From assembly GCA_025345505.1 (NCBI GenBank), contig JANVCC010000018.1:11848231-11912230 (forward strand): a stretch of DNA of 64,000 nucleotides. Direction: 5' to 3'. Origin of the DNA: Todiramphus chloris collaris (lineage: Eukaryota > Chordata > Aves > Coraciiformes > Alcedinidae). How positions within the stretch are numbered: the stretch's first letter is position 1; each line of letters opens with the position of its first letter. Shown in pieces: positions 28,201 through 44,116 of the stretch. Made by a program: the position numbers and the translations under genes. The notes below the pieces were generated by a model. It ran no database searches. It saw nothing but the letters and a program-made list of their open reading frames with translations, and was not told where the DNA came from.

Positions 28201-29364
28201 TTGTGCTCACACTCACACATAAAAGATACTTGTTTTATGGGAGTGAGACACATCGCTCCCAGAAATGGAGGCATTAAAATCTGCAAATAAATCTTAAAAT
28301 TAGTTAATCAAAATTATTAGTTGAACAATTGACCTCTTTCTGTCCATGGATTCCAGAGAACCCTATAACTGTAAATGAACAGAATTTCCAATGATTTTAC
28401 AATATTGTTAATAAATATGAACTTACGTCTATCATAAATGTGACAGCTCAGAAACAATACCTGTGCAGGAACATAGACTTTCAAACCTATGTTTGAACTA
28501 CCATATATGGATGATGACATAACAAAAAAAACCCTAGAAAATGCCAGTGAGGCAAAATTAGCGAGGGAAGGTGGATCATCTTTGCAGTGTTAGGATCAAG
28601 TAGGTAAGGTGACAATATATGGCTTCAGAGCTATACATTTCCCTAGAAGTAGGATATTGCACATCACTGAGGATACAGAAGGAGAGAGAAATTTATGTGG
28701 AGCAAGGAAGGAGTCAGAGGTACAGATCTCTGGGCAGTTCAGAGAAATACACAAGGCTGATACAGCAGACATGTTAATACTACCAGTATATCTAGCTCAT
28801 CATGAGCCTGGTATCACATATGTTCAAGATTGTACCTCTCTGATACTGGTCCACTGTTACATCTGTCTGTGCTAGAAATCATAAGCAATTAATACTAATA
28901 GATGTTGAAGTGCAGAATCCCAAATATGTAAACCCAAATGTGCAAGGAACAGTGAAGAATGGTAGATTGTACCAAGTCACCTCAAATGATATTTAAGTTC
29001 TTTTGCACTTGACATTAAAGGATTTTCAAGTCTGATTCGCAACAGGAGTTGAGTCATTTCTTTATCACTGAGACTGTCATAATCTTCTTCAGCTCATGCC
29101 AGAACATATTTTAAAGTCTGAACACACATGATCAGACATGCACATAGATATTGAGGTCGTAATTTTACTCATCAAGTTGCCACCTGAACCTGTATCTCCA
29201 CTCCACTGGGACACTCAAGCCAATCCTGAGGGAACTCTCCCAGGTCCTCCCCAAAACCAGTACAGATTTGTGAAGAACTGTCTAAATCTGCATGCTCATT
29301 TTACCCAAATCATCTTAGTTAATGCTTATATGGTAGGATGTTAAAGACCAAGTTTTGAATCACC
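25218..29364. other. Unique AT-rich noncoding sequence
   Basis: No repeat family or exon is recognised. T-rich simple sequence lies at about 27650-27680 and 27714-27728. Open frames are all short, and none has recognisable composition. Confidence 0.55.
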
Positions 29365-29425
29365 ACTCAGCTTGATTTGAACTGAGATTTTAGAAGGATG
29401 GTGTCCTAGTCACCAGACTAAGGAA
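29365..29425 (-). repeat. Possible ancient tRNA-derived SINE fragment
   Basis: On the minus strand, TAGTCTGGTGAC (29420-29409) resembles a tRNA A box, and GTTCAAATC (29382-29374) matches the B-box consensus GWTCRANNC exactly, in the right order and about 26 nt apart. The sequence between and around them does not fold as an intact tRNA that I can recognise, so this would be a decayed SINE head or tRNA pseudogene rather than a gene. A chance match cannot be excluded. Confidence 0.25.
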
Positions 29426-31828
29426 GTTTAGGACAGTATCCACAGTGCACAAGTATCTCAGAACTGTCACTCTGCCAGCCCTGTGGCACAGCCTTACAAG
29501 GACAGGCATTGTCAATCCAGGCTGAACAATCATACCAGGGCAACCCTAGAAGCAGTATTCCTCTCTGAAGGGTTTGTAAACTGGTCTGATACTGTTCTGA
29601 CTCTATTCTGGCAGCAGTCCTGGGTTTCTTGCATTCACTTCCATCTCTGTACTATGCATGTTAGTCTAGTCTTGTCATGCCCAAAATCTATTTGCCTTAC
29701 TCAAGTTCTTCTTTTTGGTCACTTGTGATAGACTTTGGTACAAGGATTTAAACTTCTTTTTTCCACATTCTATATTATGTCTTACAAACAAAAATAAAAT
29801 CGAGTCTTGTCTTTTTTTTTTTTTACCCAAGTAAATAATTACATGTAGCAATCAGTCGTCTCTTTGTGACCATAATGTTACGTTTCCCGGTCCATCAGCA
29901 GGAAATCTGTTTGAAGACAAAATAAGCATGACCCCACTGTACTTGCTGCCATCAGTCTACCTCCCTTTCACCATGCCAGCTGGATTACTCTGAAGTGTCA
30001 TTATATACACAAAGGAAGCAAAAGTAAGCCTGGCACTCAGAGCAGCTAGCCAGCGGAGGATTAAAGCTTCAAAGCAGAATCTATTGCACACTGCAGTCAG
30101 CTGCTAAAACACTAATACAAAATATTATTAATCCAAGTGCCCTAAACTGAGCCATGACAGTGGCTGCTGTATATGTATTTATTTATCTGGTATGGATAAA
30201 TAACAATAAATAGAAATCAAAATACTTCAAGTTTACAAAGAAGCGCTCTACTATATGCTCCAGAAATACTAATATTTTTAGTAATCATGACTGTGTTGGA
30301 TCTGGGCTGTAATTTCACTTTCCTAAAATTTACAAAGTTGTAAACTTGCTCTCAGGCAGACAATGCCCAAATGAAAAAGGCTTAACTTTCAAACTGTGCT
30401 AAGTTCATCTGATATGATATCATCTTTTCCTAGTTAAAACACTGTGTGCTAACATTTGCAAATTTTGAAATGTGTGTTACCATGACTGCAGCAAACATTC
30501 TATTTTTAGATTCCATTAATCTCTCATCTTAAAATATAGAACTGCAACTAATAACAGCAGCCAGTGTTCTTATCTCTTGTAATAATTCAGCTATATTATT
30601 AAAGAATTATGGTCCACTCAGATGCACAAAAGTGTTTTTAGACACTTGTTGATGAAATTTTATGTCAAGGAAAGCCTTTTAACATGAAACTAATTTTCTG
30701 CACTATTTACTAACAAGACACAGATCTCAGATTTAAAATTAGCAGGTGCTATTAACATTAAATTTGTAATTATCTTATTATGCAATGATAAATGTTCTGA
30801 TTAGGTACCTAGGCAATAAACCAGGATTTAAATAAATATACTAAAAAGACTACATTTAAAAAAGAATTAAAATTTTGATATTTAATTCCATATAAACATA
30901 GACAAGAATGCCCACATGTACATGCAAAAAGCTGTCATGATCCACTTCATCAAAATGAAGACAAATGTTCAGGAAGAGATAGCTTTGCTATCCTTTGAAA
31001 TACTCTACTGTAATTCTTAGTAATAATTTCTACAATAGTCAATAATGGTCTTTTGGAGAAAGAGTTTGAAAAATAAGGTAAATAAAAGCAAATCCACCAA
31101 TGGGGAAAACAATATGCAAAATACATGTGCACCCTGAGATTCAGTTTCTGATATAGCAGTATTTTTTCTTTATACTTTTTCTCACATTTCTTATTCTGTC
31201 TTTTGACCATCACAGACAATTAAACTGAAGACATCTTCCATATTTCTTTCCTAAGTAGTGATAAATAATTTAGAATCCTTTATTTTACCAGTGTAATGAG
31301 AATATCTGCTTGTTGTTGGCTTTTTTATTTGATTGGTTTTTGTTTTGTTTTGGTTGGTTGGTTTCGTTTTGTTTTTCTATTTGCATTACTTCACATTTAT
31401 TGACATAGAATTTCACCTAAGATTTTGTTGCCTTGTCATCCTGTGTTACCTCTGAAACTTTCTGCCAGTAGTTTCAGTTTAGTCTGTCTTGTATTATTTT
31501 CCATCAGCAGTCGTCTTATATGTTCAGAACACAATGGTTTGAGCAGCAGCCGTGAGGACTCAGCAGTTCCACAAGCAAGGCATAAAAGTCTAAAAATGTA
31601 CATTCTAAAAGTGAGGGCTGTGTAATAAATGAGCCAAAAGGAAAAATTCATTTTGGGTAACTTGTTAGCCAAACTGTGTGTCAGGGATAGAAATTGATAG
31701 GCATTATTCAAGTAAAGCAGAACTATTGAAGGACTATTTACAGTCCTCACTAGTCTGTAGATGAATTATTTCTATGGCAAAGTTATGAAAGCTCCTGATG
31801 CAGCTGACATTGCGGACAACACACATTT
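29426..31828. other. Unique AT-rich noncoding sequence
   Basis: No repeat family or exon is recognised, apart from an A/T-rich run near 29812-29824 and a G/T-rich tract at 31309-31378. The block at about 30020-30190 is unusually complex for this window, with several TAAT-type motifs, and is noted as a candidate conserved element only. Confidence 0.5.
31309..31378. repeat. G/T-rich low-complexity tract
   Basis: Irregular repeats of TTTTG and GGTT on the plus strand, the same class of simple sequence as at 497-582. It lies about 450 bp from the 3' tail of the large CR1 copy and is not part of it. Confidence 0.8.
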
Positions 31829-34890
<3,062 letters not shown>

Positions 34891-36414
34891 CTGTTCAGTC
34901 ATATATCATGACAAAGTCATTATCTTTGCTCTCACCTAATAAAAAAGCTGCTAAAAAATAACAACACGCAGAGAAAAAATATTTAAAAGGTTTCTCCTTT
35001 GTTCCTTAACATACTGCAGCTGATTACATTTGTTGCTTATGCCAAGACCACTTGATTTTTATACTTACCATTTCTGTGCCATATGCAGCAATGACCCAAG
35101 AGATTCATTCTCTTTTATCAAAGAGATTTAAGTTACAAATCTCTGCAAGAGTATTTTGGTGTATGACACTGCATGGAACCTGCAAGAACTGTCATACAAG
35201 CAAAGGCATGAATCGTTTCTCTAATTCATAGAAGTACTCTATGGAACTATTAGAGACATGGTACAAGAGACCAATCTAACAGATTTGCCAAGAGCCCAAG
35301 AAAGCAATACTAATAACAGAAGAAGAAGAGTTATAAACACCTATAGATTTGTTTAAGCCCTAGTAGGGTCTAAATACAGAGGAGGAAACGAAGTATTATC
35401 AAACACCAGAGGTTCCCATTAGAAATTCCTGATGGGATAGTGGCAAGGAGGGAAACTGTTTTAATAAAAATGTCATACACAATTGGAGGATTAAGCAGTA
35501 ATAATTTTTCTTCTTTCACTGAAGAGATCAAATACTTGAAGAATTCAGAAATAATGTCAAATATCTGAACTTTACATATAAGATTTCTGTTCTGCACGTT
35601 TCTCAAGTATACAAGATATAAATGCCATTATTCTTAGTTAAATAAAGGTCAGGTCTGGGCTTCCATGTAGATGAAGCACTAAGTGCCATACCAAGCAGAA
35701 CAGATAAGCCTTCTCCAGGAAATATCAGACAGGGAAGAAGAAGCAGTCTTCCTCTGAAGTGCAATATTTCAGGGAAATATCTTCTTCACATTCTAAAACA
35801 TTGCCTTTTTTGTTGGGATTCTGTCCCATGCATACAGTGGGAAACTGACAGGCTACTGAACTATGGATACTTCCACTGTATTTTTATTGTTGCTCTAAAT
35901 CATGTCAAAAGAATTACATGTGCTGTTTTATGACACTTTGTATCAGTGTTCCCATCTTGTTTCACAAGTAGAGCAGCATGGCCTTGTTCTACTCATGTTG
36001 CACATCAGGTTGCTCAGGGAAAGTTAGTCCTCCTGCAAACCCACATCTAGCTTGGTTCTTCTGGCAGGGATGACTCATCTACAACATATCAACATCCTTG
36101 GATCCCAAACACTTATTTCAGCAACCTCCACTTGCTGTAGTTCCTCAGTACTCACTCTGATTCTGTGAGCTAGATATACTCCAAAAACCTGGTACTATCT
36201 GATGGAGAAAAAAAAAACAGAGAAAGAGATTTAGCTCTGGTTTTATGAATCATCAGCAAGAGAAGCACGTAGACTCAGTACCTAGCACTGGAACACCACT
36301 ACAACACCTGTATGATGGCTAAATCCTTAGGAATTATTCATGTTGACTCATAAATCTACAATGATGTAACTGCTTGTGGTATCTTGAGAAATGTCTCAGT
36401 CCATAGCAGATGAG
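34891..36414. other. Unique AT-rich noncoding sequence
   Basis: No repeat family or exon is recognised between two minus-strand CR1 copies. A short A run lies at about 36208-36217. Confidence 0.55.
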
Positions 36415-36825
36415 AATCATAGAAACATAGAATGGTAGAGGTTGAAAGAAACCTCTAGAGGTCATCATGTCCAACCTCCCTGCCAGAGCAGGATCACCCA
36501 GGACAGGCCATACAGGAACAGATCCAGGAGGGTTTTGAAAGTCTGTAGAGAAGGAGACTCCACAACCTCTCTGGGCAGCCTGTTCCAGTGCTCCATCACT
36601 CTCACATTAAAGAAGTTTTTTGTCATGTTGAGATGGTACTTCCTGTGTTGCAGTTACGTTTGTTGCCCCTCATCCTATCACAGGGAACCACTGAAAAGAT
36701 ACTGTCCCGTTCTACTTGACACCCACCCTTCAGATATTTGAGAAAGCAAAGGTTGTAATGCTGCTTACAGTCCACAGGGTAAGTTTTGACTAACAGTTGT
36801 TGGCTCACCTTTTCAAGCTGAAAGT
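36415..36825 (-). mobile_element. CR1 LINE 3' fragment
   Basis: This is a 5'-truncated CR1 in reverse orientation. It starts on the plus strand with the tail complement AATCATAGAAACATAGAAT. Next comes the 3' UTR, then the ORF2 C-terminus, whose minus-strand frame reads LKYLKGGC, SVVPCDRMRGNKR (about 36690-36651) and, after a frame change, the LPREVV region (about 36575). It resembles the plus-strand copy at 61600-63914 in this part more than the copies at 31.8 and 51.1 kb, so it is probably of another subfamily. The 5' limit at about 36825 is set where the match to the [11 protein letters not shown]-type text fades. Confidence 0.9.
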
Positions 36826-39800
36826 GAGTACAATGTAATGACTTGAACCTATTGTAAAAGAATTAACAGTTTCCCTTAAGGTCAGCATTGTAGTTCTCAG
36901 GAACAGCAAAGATCCAGTGGGTTTAGCAGACTTTAGCTTGTATCAATTCATGACTCTCCAGCTCACATTAGAAAGCCTTCATACTCATGACCTCCAAGGA
37001 CATGCTTCTGAGGAAAAAAATACTGTCATTATCTATGCTTAACTACCATTCTGGATTTGTTTTCAAACAGGTCAATCTCCTAACACACAGCCACACCAAA
37101 ACCACACACATCTGCAGCCAGTGAATTATGTCTCAATTACACAGAGACCCAATCTCAGCACTTCACTTTGTATTTGGGAGTTGTCATTTCAAGGACTGAG
37201 ACCAATACAGCAGAAGACAGACTGGACTATGGTAAACCTAAATCAACTGGACTACGAGCAAGGCCCAAGTGTACTGGCCTGACAGCCCATAACCTCAAAC
37301 AAACCATGGTCCTGTAAATGTAGTTATTGATATATGCTTTATAGTGCATACACACTGGTGAATCAAGGACTTGGGCATGGGTCTACTGAATCTTGGTCAT
37401 CTAAACTATCAAGAAGTTTGAAAGATCCCTTGCAAGGTTTTGGCCTAAATCAGCACTCACACATAGTGCATATGAGTTAGCATGTATGAGTAAGCATAGA
37501 TGAGGGTTGACTCCCAACAGTTGGGATGTGGCCACCTGGTTTCAAGGGCCAAGAGAGCTAAGTTATATGAATGTTGATAGACTTTAGCTGTTGGCCACAG
37601 ATCCAGAGATTGGGCCTGGTAATTATAATTTATTACTGTGAATGTAGTCCAACTATCTTTGGAGTCAGGCAGCACCGAGGAGTGTGGAAAACTATATGTT
37701 TTCCCTTCCTACAAAATACTAACATTTGAAATCAGAGCTGAGAGGGTCAAGGAAGAAGGGAATTGAGGAGCATAAGAGGAATAGAGAACAGTGGAGTCAT
37801 AATGTAGTCAGGGAATGGTTTACGGTCACACAGCCTGAGGAATGTTTGTATTTGCACCCTGCTGCCTGCATCTCACCAAAATGCTCACTGAGCTCGGCTC
37901 CCATGGCACTTGTGGCTGTGAGGGCCTCCACAGGGACTTTTAACTAGAACAATGAAGCAGACTACAAAAACATTTGTAGGTACAGGAGAAGGCCTCCAGA
38001 AAGCAAAGAAAGCGTAGTATTCCTCTCATACCTATGTGCCTGGTCTCCCTCAGGACTCTGAGGATGCAGTTATGGTGAGAGCTGAATTTGTGAAGAAGTA
38101 ATAAGTATGGCAATGTTTCCAGTGCAGGAGTTTTATATGAAGGTATGAGTATGAAGGCTGGACTCACTTGGATGCACAAAGTCAAATCACAGTCAGGACT
38201 TTTCACCTAGCTTCATCGTACCTAGCGTCATGAAGCTCTAATTTTTGCCTCAAGAGTGCAGTTAGCAATGATGGTAGATGATGAATCTAGCCTCACATTT
38301 GTGCCTACATGTAATACTGCCTGGATTTCCTTGTACCTTTCCCAAGCTCATGTTACTTTGAACAGCAGTGCAAGGGGATCATCAGGGACAGGGGACAGCT
38401 TCTTGCAGTTTCTTACTTCTTGTCAAGGAAGATGTGGCTCTTGCAGAAGCAGCTAACACTGGTTCTATCAGATATAAAGGAGCCAGAGGAGGGAGCAATG
38501 TGCCGCACTTCATCTTGAGACAACTCTACCACTTCTCAAGGTTTCTGACAGTGAATATCAGAGATCATTATATCACTATATAAAGAAGGTGCAGACTCTG
38601 ACAAACTTTTTTGCCATAGACTTTTTATGTCATATATATTCTGCATCCAAGCAAAGGGATAGATTTGCCACTAAAATGGTGGTCACAGACAAAATCTGAG
38701 ACTGCTTTTGTACTGCACTTCCTTTCCTGTTATACAAAATAACAGTTACAAACCAGGAAGACAAAGAATTGATGCGATTACCAGTGTGACAATTCATTTC
38801 AGAGTGTCTGCATTTCTCTCATTTTGTCTCTCTGGAATTGTCTTGACTGGGAAGCACTGCTATTTATTATAAATCACTTAGGGACATGTCAGTTCCTGCT
38901 GTATGTCTCACTACGACTACCTATGAATAATTTCTTTTCTTCCAGACAAACGCTCAGTTTATGGGGACTGATTTTGATGTCATCCAGTTCTTCCAAACAT
39001 ACTTTTTCAAATTAGGCCTTGCAACTGAACACTTACTAAAGAATTCTGAGTGAGAAATTTTGCTTTACTGTCTTACATTCTGTATCATTTTGGTCTAAGT
39101 GTAATTACTAATTACTTTGTAGAATCAAATGGAAGTGTAATAACTACAGTATTTCATTTGGCTGCCTTATTTTAGACATGTAATTTATGTGCCTCTGGGT
39201 ATAATTTCAGGAGCTTCTAGTTTTGGAGGCAAAGACATCTTAAAAAGTGTGCTGCGCTTCATCACCTCCTGAGCTGTGGTGGCCCAACACTGTGAAACTA
39301 TGGTGTAAAACAGGTCACAGGACAATCTGTTAAATAAGGAGGACTAGTTATATTTTACCTGGATAATTTCATGTGTTCAATTGTTGCATAACCTTGTAAA
39401 TCGAAGTAGGAAGTGTTGGTTGGCTGGTGCAGGGGTATGGCATGAAGGTTAGGAACTTCTTAATCTGGGCTTTCCTCAAAACATGTGTCTTGTAAAGTCC
39501 TCCAAAAGACTGGAGCCTCATTCTCTTGAATTCTCACATTTTTCAGTGAACCGTGATAAATATTATTTTAGGATACATAACACAAGTCAAACTTGATTAC
39601 TTTCTAAAGGAAGCTCTTTCAGTTCACTGGTGTTTTAAGAAGCCTAGGAAGAAAGGCATACTATCAAGTCACCTGGCTGAAGCATCTATAATACACCTGA
39701 ATTTTAGGTCTTTAATGAATACTTTTGAAGTAGATGCGTACATTCCTCATGCAGTCTATAGAAAAAGCCAAACAATAACTACTATCTATATTTAGGGAGA

Positions 39801-41635
39801 CAAGGTCTCATTGTGAGGGCTGCAGAGACATGTGTCTTTCTCCAACAGCTGGTCAGAGAAATAATATTTTCCCTAAGTCACTCTAGGCATCTAAAATTCT
39901 CATGAATTACAGACTACTTGTCTCCACTATGATCTTACTTCATCACCTAAATGCTGCTGAGGACATTAACTGGGAATAAAAAGCAAAATCCTGAAGTCGG
40001 TTATGCTCATTTTTTGTCAGCTAAGTAACATCACTGCTCTGGGAGTCTTTAGCTGTTCATTTTGTTGCATCTTTCAGTTCCCTTTTTCCCCAAAGGGATG
40101 GTGTAAAAGGATTTAATATGGCAGAGTGCCTGAGCCCAGAGAACTACACTCTGTACAACTGATGTGACAGCCATGCTGTGTAAAAGAAAGGTCTGATCAT
40201 TTTTCCTCTGGTCATCTGGAACATTCACTGAAAATACAGAGAAAAACTTGCAGAATTAAACCTTAATGGGTTCATGCAGTGGAACTAATAAGAATATTAA
40301 CACAACACATCTTTAAGCAGTCTAAATAATGTTTTTTTTTCTCAAGTGGAACGTGCTGTTGAACCTATGTGCAAAGAAATTTCACAGAAATCTATGAAAT
40401 GCAATAGAGCTCTTTTTGGGCAATTTCACTGTCAGGGAAGAATGCAGGAAGGGTGGAACACCAGCTCTCCGATGGTGTAATTTTAGATTTTATTGTAACG
40501 CCTGCCAGTGAATATTCCACATGCAGAGATTACCAAAGCAAACTGTGAAAGGCCACAGCCTGCCCTGTAACCCTAAAAGGATGTTGGGCTTGGCTCCCTT
40601 CCAGGGCAGCAGGATGTGTGGCCTGGATTAGAACAAGAATATTCCTAACATTCATTGCTTTTTAATGATGTCATGCTTGCTAGCTATTGCAAGTCCTTTA
40701 TGCTTTCCTCTGTAAAAGCTCTTCTAATACTACCAAAACTTTCTGATGAGAAAACATTTCAAAATAAGGCTGTAAGCATCACATCTATGTAATGATAAAA
40801 GTACAGAGATGCTAAAATCATAGTTTATGAAAAGAGTAACTCAGCTTCAATGACTACTTTTATTACATGTGTATGTCAAATGCTGTAAAATGAAGTCAAT
40901 GATACATGCTAAGTGGTTATTTTAATGTTCCTGGTTAAATTAATAAAAAAATATTTACATTGAAAGGTCTTATTTTGCTTTATACTTTATCTGAGCATGC
41001 AACACAGTCTTGAAAAAAGTGAATATTTCATTCAATATTGTGATCATTTTATTTCAGGGAGGATGTAATCATAAAATTACAAAACGAAACATGAATATTC
41101 TCATTTTTTGATCATGTAAAGCATAATAGATGCCTCTTAAAATGTTATATTAATTATGGAAAAAAACCACGATTGTCAATTGTGTTATTAATTATAATTG
41201 TGTTAATTAATTATAAATTGCTTTTAGTCATTTTGAAACATCGGTTGCACAGTAGAACAAACTGGAGGTGGAAGCCCCAAAATAGTCTTACTTTGGTCAT
41301 AAGAGTTTCTAGCAATGTTCCTACTGATCCCATCAAAACTACAGTTTTTTAGTCAAAATACCTCACTGTCACACTGTAAATGGAAATAGATTTAAAATAA
41401 ATTACCTCTGAAAGGTAATTTAATCTGCACTGTTTCTAATGAATGGACCTGCAGATGGGCCATCTTGCTCAGGAGCTGTGGTCTTTCTGGGATTGATTTC
41501 TACATGTTGCTTTCTTCCTGCAACAGGGTCTTTTTGGGGCTGCCAAACAGGAGAAGAGCCACAGGAGGATCCTGCAGTGAGCAGAGCCAATGTGGCCACC
41601 CCTGACTCTCCATTGTGGCTTCCCAAGTGCCAAGT
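36826..41635. other. Unique noncoding sequence
   Basis: No repeat family or exon is recognised. The parts at about 37070-37680 and 40470-40640 are less AT-rich than average. 41420-41635 is GC-richer and abuts the next CR1 fragment where a CR1 3' tail would be expected, but I see no CR1 match in it; its origin is unknown. Confidence 0.5.
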
Positions 41636-41830
41636 GGGAATCCTGTTGCAGTGATCAACCACCTTCTGACTGAAGAATATATTCCTAATGTCCAATCTGA
41701 ACTTACCCTGGTGCAACATCATTCCATTTCCTCATGTCCTATCTCACTGGTCATCAGAGTGAGGAGATCAACACCTCCCCCCTCTGCTGCCTTCCTAAAA
41801 TTTAGTCAAGCTCAGTACCGACTAGGCATA
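41636..41830 (-). mobile_element. Old CR1 LINE fragment lacking its 3' tail
   Basis: The minus-strand frame reads LHQGKFRLDIRNIFF followed by VVDHCNRIP (about 41715-41640), which is the conserved CR1 ORF2 C-terminal [15 protein letters not shown]...HWNRLP segment. Upstream, on the minus strand, the match weakens by about 41830. The 3' UTR and octamer tail that should follow on the low-coordinate side are replaced by an unrelated segment at 41420-41635, so the copy is broken at its 3' side. It is more diverged than the 31.8-kb and 51.1-kb copies. Confidence 0.75.
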
Positions 41831-42124
41831 GTCAGGTAAATCTTTCTCAGGAAGATGGGAGCTTTTTACTAAATAAGTTCATAGACATTAACAATGTAGA
41901 TCTCATAAATATTTTTAAGTCTAAAATAACTAAAACACCATACTTCGTACAAAATTCTCTATGAGAAAGTTAACAGCATCAAAAGATTTTAAAAAGTATA
42001 CACAAACAATCTCACAGTAAGAAATATGTATGTTTTTGCATAAGAGTGAAGGAGATTAAAGAAATAAAACTTGTTCAGATCATAGGAAATAGTCACGGTA
42101 ATCAGCAAGGAGAACTAGAATTCT
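41831..42124. other. Unique AT-rich spacer between two CR1 relics
   Basis: AT-rich sequence between the minus-strand CR1 relic on the left and the plus-strand relic on the right. Nothing is recognised in it. Confidence 0.5.
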
Positions 42125-42838
42125 CTACCTGGGGCAGGATAACTATGTACATCGGTAAAGGCAGGGAATATTTGCCCTGCTGAAAATGACCCAGAGGTTA
42201 TGGCAAGTGACATGCTGAATATAGCCAACAATGTGCTCTCATCATAAGGCAGACGGCTTAATTAGTTACAACTGCAGGACTGTGGTTAGTCAGTCAAGGA
42301 AAGTTAGTATCCCTCTCTGCCTGGCAGTGATAAGGCTTCACTTGGAATGCTGTGTTGTGTTTTGGGGCACCTTGTTCCAAAAAGGTTGTTCAGAAATTAC
42401 GTGGTCCAGCAGATAGTTATCAATATGACTGAGTACCTGTGAGCAAAAGTTGAAGAAGTTTGGCTCCTTAAGCCTGGAAAAAGTGTAAGCCAAAATCAAG
42501 CCTACTATCTGGAGCTGCAAATATAATGGACCCAAACATTTCTTTGTGGTAGCACATGGTAAAACAAGGCACAAGAGCTACTTGCTGCAGTCTAGGAGGG
42601 TCAGGTTGTGCATTAGGAAAAAGTCCTTCACTTGGAGACTATGTCAGCAAGAGAACAGGTTACCCAGAGAAGTAGGTCCTCTGTCTGTCTTTTAAGGTTT
42701 CCAAGACTCATCTGGACAAATCTAGGGCTAAGCAAACCCAGCATGGTGACTAATTCTGCTGTGAGAGAGAGGGAGAGAGGCTGGAGCAGACCTTCAGTTG
42801 CCACTCCTAACCACCTTGTTGGCAATTCTGTGAATAAC
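42125..42838 (+). mobile_element. Old CR1 LINE, 3' third with decayed tail
   Basis: This is a diverged plus-strand CR1 spanning the late reverse transcriptase or thumb to the 3' end. Recognisable pieces include LGMLCCVLGHLVP (about 42340-42378, CR1 HLEYCVQFWGP), VRLCIRKKSFTWRL (about 42602-42644, CR1 FRLDIRKFFFTERV) and NRLPREVG (about 42657-42680). A 3' UTR-like segment follows, ending near ATTCTGTGAAT (42825-42835), a decayed tail. Stops and frameshifts are frequent, in keeping with an older insertion than the other plus-strand copies. The 5' limit is where the match begins (TACCTGGGGCAGGATAAC, the HLGQNN region). Confidence 0.8.
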
Positions 42839-43186
42839 ATGCACAGTCAGATCTGTAGTCCTTAATTTCATTTGTCTGGGCAGTATCCAGTATCAGATGC
42901 CTTGGAGGACAACATAGAAAACCCCGATACAGATAATTATGGAACGATTTGCTTCATGCTAAACGTTTATTGCAAGAATAATGAATTTCTAAGAATGTAT
43001 TTTAAATGTCATTTGTAACAGGAATGGTAGTATGTTGAAAACATTTTTAGCAGCCTCCTTTCATTTTAAACATATAAGCATTCCAGACTAAGTGTTTCCA
43101 GGAAAAAAAAATTCTTTAAACATTAAATCCCGGTCTTTAGCTCCCAACCAGGAATAGAAGTTCTGATGCAGCTGATGAAGGTTAAA
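42839..43186. other. Unique AT-rich spacer
   Basis: Nothing is recognised between the old CR1 relic and the A/C-rich tract. Confidence 0.5.
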
Positions 43187-43371
43187 GAAAAAAAACCCCA
43201 AAACCCAACCAACCAGCCAACAAAAAAAACCTGCAAAAAAACCACAAACAAAAAAAAACAAACAAAAAACCCCCCCACAACAACAAAAAAAACCCCACAC
43301 AAAAACCCCAAAACCAACCAACCAAACCAAAAAACAAACAAACAAACAAAACCCAAACACAAAACACAAAA
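43187..43371. repeat. A/C-rich low-complexity tract near the gap
   Basis: About 185 bases made almost entirely of A and C on the plus strand, with C runs of 3-7 (for example CCCC at 43196-43199 and a C7 run at 43270-43276) separated by A runs. On the minus strand this is G/T-rich with several G runs, so G-quadruplex formation there is plausible. Long open frames on its minus strand encode only low-complexity G/F/V/W/L text and are artefacts of the simple composition. Confidence 0.85.
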
Positions 43372-43993
43372 GCTTCCATTGCAATCCAGCCCCTAAGGAG
43401 CATTTAGTAGCAGCTAGAAAATTATTGCCACATCACAATCCTAGGAGTATGTCCTGAGGAAAAAGCTTTTGACAGAAGACCACCATTCCTCTGATCTTGC
43501 TGCCAAAAGGGGTAAGTACTACTTTCTCATTCACATGGAAGAAAATTGTTCTGGTCCACGAATGGTAAGCTTTTGTACTTAGACTCTAATACCTGGTTAT
43601 CTGTCTAGCCAGATATTTAAAAATTTGTTCACATAATATCACTCTGGAAGACAATAGCTTCAGGAAAGATATTGTAACTAATAAAATTTTCCTCTGTTTG
43701 TATTTCTCATTGCTCATGTAGATTTATAAAATGGTCTACTAAATATCACAGACAAATTCTGTCACTGGTTCTAGGTATATAAAGTTCTAAAAACTGTAGA
43801 TGAAAGCAGACTTGGATACTGAGAGGGATAACATTCTCATGTTTCTAATTGTAGCTCAGAGAAACTCAGAGAGATAACAGATTATTCACACTTTAATATC
43901 CCACAGTCAGAAATGTCTCAGTTTCATTCATGATCATTTAATTTTTCCCATTTTAAAATCTTCCTGGAAGACAAATACTGTTTAAAAAAAAAA
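43372..43993. other. Unique AT-rich sequence up to the gap
   Basis: Nothing is recognised. It ends in a short A run (43984-43993) directly before the assembly gap. Confidence 0.5.
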
Positions 43994-44093
43994 NNNNNNN
44001 NNNNNNNNNNNNNNNNNNNNNNNNNNNNNNNNNNNNNNNNNNNNNNNNNNNNNNNNNNNNNNNNNNNNNNNNNNNNNNNNNNNNNNNNNNNNN
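43994..44093. other. Assembly gap of 100 N
   Basis: Exactly 100 N, the conventional placeholder for a gap of unknown length. The true distance between 43993 and 44094, and whatever lies in it, cannot be known from this window. Confidence 0.98.
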
Positions 44094-44116
44094 CTAGTTG
44101 CAATTACAATTGCAGT

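Noticed and set aside
43088-43403. Overlapping open frames of 73-98 codons rich in G, F, V, W and L (minus) or K, N, P, T (plus)
   Set aside because: They are translations of the A/C-rich simple tract in several frames; stop codons are rare in such sequence on either strand.
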